From the NCBI GenBank assembly GCA_036362985.1, contig JAYGXS010000005.1, positions 23,657,676 through 23,721,675 of the forward strand: 64,000 nucleotides of DNA, in the 5' to 3' direction. Each line of letters begins with the position of its first letter. Position 1 is the first letter of the stretch. The position numbers and the translations under genes are program-made. The notes below the pieces were generated by a model. It did not search any database and was not told where the DNA came from. It saw only the letters and a list, made by a program, of their open reading frames with translations. The stretch is from Ligula intestinalis. Taxonomy: Eukaryota; Platyhelminthes; Cestoda; Diphyllobothriidea; Diphyllobothriidae. Below, one piece after another: positions 57,901 through 64,000 of this stretch.

Positions 57901-58738
57901 CATAATATAGTACGTGTGTAATGTATAGTGCCTATCCTGCGTTTGCTAATCAAGAACTAGGACTCTCCGGTTAGTGCGCCCGCTTCTTATTAAGCTCAAT
58001 TTAGTCTGGGCCGGAAGTGGGCTTAATAACCGGCGACTACTGTAGCATGATTGAGTGCGTTGAAATAAGGTCACCTACTGCGTGAGGCGCCTAAGTGGCT
58101 CTTGAGGATCTGCGACTGGTTGGGCATGTGCGCGGGCTCGCGTGCCTGTGTGTGTCCGGTCCAGAGGTTTAAGATCGTCGCGTAGGCGTCATCACTAGCG
58201 CAGGCCCTTTGTCTGCTGCTGAGAAAGGAATCAGTGTTCGCAGTCGGCCGCAGACGCTAGGTTGTGCTGGCATCCGGTTAGGCTAGACTGCTAACAGTCG
58301 TGACCGAAATATCTTCCGTTTAGACTATTCGATAACCAGTCTTACCACGAATCGAAAACACATTTGGAATTTTGTTCGACATTTAATGGGAGAGTTGGAA
58401 GCTACTGTACGTATAGGATGACATAAATCCGAATAGAGAGCATAAAATGATGGTCATATTTAAGAAGCCCGCCAAATGCCGAGAGGGACGGAATCGTTTT
58501 TTCGCAAGTATCATGACGACATTTTGAGCCAAAATTCTTATATTCACCATGGATAAAATGGGAACGCTAAACAGGTAATGGCGAAGGATCGCAAGTGCTG
58601 TATAATGACTGGGAGCAGCAACTGTCGACAGACCTGATGATGTATCGTCGATAAACGAGTCGCTAAACTTACGCCTTATTTTGTATTAATCAAAACGGTG
58701 CTTGTGTACTGCAAAGATGACCTATTTTATGAAGTTTG

Positions 58739-59296
58739 TGTTATAACGGTGTGTTCAGCGTCGTTAGTGCTATAACGATGACATCGAACGTGTGTCACCG
58801 TTGAATTGCACCCTGTTGAAATCCCCAAGGAAGAACACAATAGGATGGGCGTAACTTTAGGATCCACTGAGAGGCGGGTTTTATTGTGTATTCGGGTGGC
58901 TGTGCCGCTGGGTTGATCTCCAGCATCCTCACTATCCGGTGTGGCTGCAACTCTTTGTGTCCCGTCTCGGGGCAAAGCCTGGCATTGGGAGCGGACTGGC
59001 GTCGCCACGCGTCCGCTGTTGCAACTCTCTCTCTCTGTCAGGGGTGACAATGGCTTATAAGAGATTGTCTGCGCGTTCACTTGTGCCCTGGTTGGCCGCA
59101 ATGGGATAACGTCACGCGACCAGTTGATCCTGGGGCTTTGTGCGTGCGTGCATGCATGCGGTCTAAGGTCATCTCGCGTAAAACGTGATCGCCTGTTATG
59201 CGGCCAGAGTTAACAACGAAGACATTTTGGCTAGGCTCGACGCCTTAGGAAAACCTCCAAACGTTGCTAGCATTTGGTTCGGCTAACATCCTAGCA
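58739..59296 (-). mobile_element. Solo LTR, family A, perfect 5-bp duplication
   Basis: 558 bp from TGTTATAACGGTGTG to CTAACATCCTAGCA, flanked by GTTTG at 58734-58738 and 59297-59301. It ends 191 bp upstream of exon 9. Confidence 0.92.
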
Positions 59297-59487
59297 GTTT
59301 GAACAAACAAAAAGTTATAAAAATCGGTATGTTATGGGCCACCCTTTGTAAACTGGAGAGTAGAAAAAGAGGTGGTGGTTCAATTTCAAAAAGTCCAACC
59401 TTTTATTCGCTTATTGTTTTGCCACAAGCACTAATTTGTCCTCAGTCTCCGTCTAGCGTCTCTTCTTCTGTGCCTTGTTTGTTTTAG

Positions 59488-60835
<1,348 letters not shown>

Positions 60836-60839
60836 ATTG

Positions 60840-60985
60840 TTCCAATCTTGTATGCTTTGCTTGCCATAAGTACGCTGTACTAGGTATGCTAAAAGACTTC
60901 TCCTTTTGCGCTCTTCTTGTTGTGCTCTTAATTGAGAAGTCACACAAGGCGTACTAAGACGGTGATATCACGGCGTTTGGCTACG
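60840..60985 (+). repeat. Interspersed repeat E, copy 1
   Basis: It shares tacgctgtactaggtatgct, ttcttgttgtgctctt and tcacacaaggcgtactaaga with 61896-62040, in direct orientation about 1.06 kb apart. It could be an LTR or tail of an unrecognised element. Confidence 0.6.
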
Positions 60986-61504
60986 CTTACAACAGCAGGC
61001 AGCTGTAGCCTGAGTAGAAATTCACGTTATCTGGTTTTGCAAGACGGGCACACAACCTGTCTCCTAATAGGCAGTAACCGTCATCCGATGACCGCCCTGT
61101 GCATTTTTGATAAGGCGCTTACAGCTGCCATCGGCGCCGCCCCTGTCCCCCGCTGTCGGTCTGGGTTATGTTACGTCTACCGGTCTTCATGGGCTTCGAC
61201 CTATTTTTACTCCCCAGGGCCCAGATTTGGGTGGCCTTTCGGCACCGCGGTCGGCTGGCATCCTGTGGGATATCCTACACAACCAGCTACACCAACAGCA
61301 CGACGGCTAAAACGTCTTTTAATCTGTTTTTGTAAAAGTTAACCTTATTTCACGCAGACCTCACACACGTAAGTCGTGGGCCCGGTGGGAGGTAGGTTTG
61401 GTGACCGAGGGGATTGGTTGGGCCAAGCGACCACTTGTCGCCCAAATCGCCAGGCTGACTACTGGCTGTGGTATAGGAGCTGTGTTCCCGACGCAGCCCC
61501 CCCC

Positions 61505-61514
61505 NNNNNNNNNN
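61505..61514. other. Assembly gap (10 N)
   Basis: The run of N follows a C run. A frame spanning it should not be trusted. Confidence 0.99.
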
Positions 61515-61619
61515 CCACCACGGGGCTAAATCAGGACATCACCTTCTACTCTTCCTTTTCCCGTGTCTCCTCCTCCATCCCCACCATAATGCTTCTACTT
61601 TTCCTTATGTTCATTGTCC

Positions 61620-61760
61620 TGCTCTTTCGTTTTCTTCTTCTTCTTCTTCTTCTTCTTCTTCTTCTTTTTCTTCTTCTCCTTCTTCTCCTCCTCCTCCTCC
61701 TCCTCCTTCTTTTTCCTGCTCCTCCCCTTTTCTTCTTCTTCCTCATCATCGTCATCCTTG
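61620..61760 (+). repeat. (TTC)n / (TCC)n microsatellite
   Basis: A pyrimidine triplet run; arginine-rich or leucine/phenylalanine-rich frames here are artefacts. Confidence 0.95.
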
Positions 61761-61895
61761 TCCCACTCGGTTATCTTCTTCCCCCTTTATCTTCTTCTTC
61801 TTTGTCATCCTTGTCCATTGTGCATTGTGTGACACCGAGCCTAGCTCCAGCCAATAAAGTCCTGTTTTACTAGTGACCACCATCTAATTGGTCTA

Positions 61896-62040
61896 ACCTT
61901 GTACGCACGCGTTCGTTTACTCTAACGTATGCTGTACTAGGTTATCTCGAAAACTTCTGCTTTCTGTGCACTTCTTGTTGTGTCTTTCCTCAGGGGCTCA
62001 CACAAGGCATAGTTCGACGGTGATAAAGCAGCCTTGGCCG
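61896..62040 (+). repeat. Interspersed repeat E, copy 2
   Basis: Direct-orientation homologue of 60840-60985. An AATAAA (61853-61858) lies just upstream. Confidence 0.6.
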
Positions 62041-62049
62041 CATTTACAG

Positions 62050-62097
62050 CACTCTTCTTCTTCTTCTTCTTCTTCTTCTCATCATCATCATCATCGG
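62050..62097 (+). repeat. (TTC)n(ATC)n microsatellite
   Basis: Pure TTC triplets run into CATCAT. Confidence 0.9.
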
Positions 62098-62099
62098 GC

Positions 62100-63180
62100 T
62101 GCGGAATATTTTTAGTTCTTAAGTAAAATTTTCGACCTCTTGAATTACGTGGACAAAAAATCAACATTTCATAGCGATTTCCGAACTAACTTTTATTTTT
62201 GAGAATACCTTAATCGCCCACTATGTACCTGTGACTGCGTATCCGACAGCACCTGCAGTACCCCACTGGGTTACACATTCAGAAGTATCTACTAACTTTG
62301 CTTAAGTAAGCATGGTTTGCTGCAGTTAAGCTGGGTCCTGGGGTCTTCGTAGGATCTTTGCTGCCGCCGCACTCGTGACGTATTAGCCTGCGCTGTTTGC
62401 GATTTGCGTCAGCCAGTCCATTTTGACTGAGAGAATACTTACCTCACCTCCGTCCCCTTCGACTTCGTATTTGCAAGCCTGTGGTATCCACCCATTCCTA
62501 AAAGTTCCTTCGGCGTTGTTGGCATCCCTTAACTTTTTGCTGTATAGGTCCTACCGTGTGCGCGATTTTGTTGTTCGGAGTGGCTTCCATTACGCCTCTC
62601 TCTGCTGACAGTACAACAGACGAGACGCATACCCATTTCTCCATCCGATGTCCGGCGGTTGGCTTTGTCTACACGAGCAGCTTCTATATTTAACTACTAA
62701 CGCAGACATGCACATGGCAGTCGGCGTCTCGTCTAGGTGTGTGTCTTATCCGCTGTCTGTCTGCGCTTTCGAATGCAGCATTCAAAGTACACGCCTTGTG
62801 CTTTTGGCTAGTATATTTGAATATACTAGCCAGTAGACAGGCCAAAGAAGAAACCAATAACCGAGTCGTGCAGATTCTAGGCTGCTAGGCAGACCACTGT
62901 GCTCTCGCTCAGACATCAGCTTATATACAGAGATGTTAATATGAGCAGCATTTATCAGACCGGTGTTAATATGTGCTTGCGAAGGATAGCTATGTTCACT
63001 CGAAGTCTTCTAACATTGGTTTCTTCGACACAGTTTAATAGTCTTCTGGCAGAATTGAATTTCCGATATTGAGTTATACCGTAGGTGTCTCCAAGTGCCA
63101 TGTCTAGCATCATACATCTAGCATCACCGATTGTAATGGCTTGGACATTTCCTGTGCAAGCCATCGATAGACCCCGTAGT
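62100..63180. other. No feature recognised
   Basis: A short palindrome (ctagtatatttgaatatactag, 62809-62830, slightly longer than 20 bases overall) is the only structure noted. No exon or repeat family was recognised. Confidence 0.4.
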
Positions 63181-63184
63181 TCAA

Positions 63185-63370
63185 CCTGAAGATTCCGAAA
63201 TTGTGGCCAACTGAAGACGTGGCTCAACACATGGGCCTCGTAACCATTTAAGGCTCGCGACACTGGAGCAATTACTGGGTGGACATTTGCGAGGAGCTCG
63301 CTTCCGACCGCCGCTAATCAGCCACCGCCATCCGTGACATCAGTGAAGTTGATTCATCCAATAACAGGAA
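63185..63370 (+). mobile_element. RTE-type LINE 3' terminal fragment
   Basis: It matches 57665-57860: caactgaagacgtggct, ctcgcgacactggagcaa, ctgggtggacatttgcgagg and the ccgtgacatcagtgaag end. No frame is intact. Confidence 0.72.
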
Positions 63371-63469
63371 GTATACATATCCAGTGCAAGTATACCATGT
63401 GTTTACGCCTGGTTGTCAACTTCATCGATAGAAGCGAATAGGCGAGTTCCAAGAAGCAGTTAAGAAGTA

Positions 63470-63550
63470 GAAGGTGCGATCGCTGGAACAAGAAATTTAT
63501 CTGACTGAATTTTTAAGATTCTGTCGAGAATCCTTAATCGTAGGTAACCA
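63470..63550 (-). mobile_element. Penelope-like element tail, decayed
   Basis: It carries gtgcgatcgctggaacaag. On the minus strand CTACGATTAAGGATTCTCGA then AGAATCTTAAAAATTCAGTC is a degraded version of the ribozyme tail at 27.6 kb. Confidence 0.5.
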
Positions 63551-64000
63551 TAGAGTAGGGTGATAAATTCACGGACCTTGGTAAGAGAACGAAGACTCAT
63601 AGGACATCCTGTGAGTAATGAAGTACTAACTCTCTTCATCACAGACCCAAACGTTTGTTTGCGTGTGCTTGGATCAAACCGAAAAGCCTTGTCGATTTAC
63701 TGTCAGTCCCCTTGACTTTCCTAAGGTCAATATGTTTGTAAAAGTCAAACGTTGTTTTTGAACCAGGCAATCGGCTGCTGTTCTGGGATAAACTAGAGGC
63801 TCAAGAACGGACAGTATGTATATTACCGTAAGTGCAAACGTAGGTCAGCATACCTTGCAATATTTGCTTCCTCTGACTTCTAATGGTCTTCAAAGCTACA
63901 GAGCGTTCCACTTTGTAGCAGGCAAGTGCCTTGTGCGACTGACCATGCCTTCATTCCCAGCGACAAACTACTTCTGTGCCTTTTATGCTCCGAAGTAGGA
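63551..64000. other. No feature recognised
   Basis: There is no exon-like match to the missing HECT C-terminus up to the window end. Confidence 0.4.

Larger units (their letters stand above)
56380..58042 (+). mobile_element. pogo/Tigger-like DNA transposon, internally deleted, with RTE insertion
   Basis: Terminal inverted repeats of about 26 bp: CCGTAGTCACCAGTTATTAA on the left, and reverse complement of CAGTAGTCGCCGGTTATTAA on the right, both followed by GCCCAC. TA flanks each side (56378-56379 and 58043-58044). CAGTA-type ends with a TA target are typical of pogo/Tigger. A transposase C-terminal remnant lies inside. The RTE fragment at 57195-57900 is a later insertion. Confidence 0.85.
56073..58296 (-). 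mobile_element. Solo LTR, family A, carrying a nested DNA transposon
   Basis: The outer LTR parts are 56073-56377 and 58045-58296, from TGTTGTAAAGGTGATTG to GACTGCTAACA, with GTCGT duplicated at 56068-56072 and 58297-58301. The interior is the TA-flanked element 56380-58042. The LTR is readable across the insertion. Confidence 0.9.

Noticed and set aside
61546..61832. Arginine-rich and phenylalanine/leucine-rich frames
   Set aside because: They are products of the (TTC)n/(TCC)n microsatellite, adjacent to an assembly gap.

Overview
This is eukaryotic, intron-rich, transposon-dense DNA, most likely from a flatworm and perhaps a tapeworm. The basis is the mix of Penelope-like elements, RTE-type and 2A-bearing LINEs, tRNA-derived SINEs and short exons in huge introns. 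The species cannot be fixed from the sequence alone. Three 10-base N runs mark assembly gaps (11742, 32480, 61505).

The only host gene I can support lies on the + strand. It is an E3 ubiquitin ligase of the NEDD4 family, WWP1/ITCH/Su(dx) type. Nine exons (21561-21777, 25192-25345, 31283-31371, 37998-38154, 45028-45161, 50140-50280, 52391-52511, 53146-53250, 59488-59584) all have AG/GT borders and compatible phases. Together they give 1215 nt, about 405 codons, covering half a WW domain, one full WW domain and most of the HECT domain. The upstream part (expected C2 and first WW domains) and the last exon with the catalytic cysteine are not seen in the window.

Almost everything else is mobile DNA. 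1-21.5 kb: Penelope-like element (PLE) fragments, RTE fragments, a nearly full-length 2A/zinc-finger/endonuclease/RT LINE (3028-6554) with 13-bp target duplications, an LTR, an RNase H-bearing LINE fragment, a nested LTR (11997-16655) that carries a second LINE and a PLE piece, two PLE ends in head-to-head orientation, and a fold-back element. 21.5-38 kb: introns with solo LTRs, a tRNA/LINE chimeric SINE, and several PLEs with GIY-YIG domains; one PLE tail carries a recognisable hammerhead ribozyme. 38-49 kb: an approximately 2-kb repeat present as two inverted arms around exon 5, an LTR and a long-inverted-repeat element. 49-59.6 kb: last visible exons, an LTR, a degenerate repeat array, and a three-layer nest (RTE inside a pogo/Tigger-like DNA transposon inside an LTR). 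59.6-64 kb: repeats, microsatellites and no recognised exon.

The elements depend on one another in visible ways. Short non-autonomous copies keep the 3' tail of the full-length LINE, which suggests they used its machinery. LTRs occur only as solo LTRs, many with 5-bp target duplications. PLE tails keep ribozyme-like folds in several states of decay.
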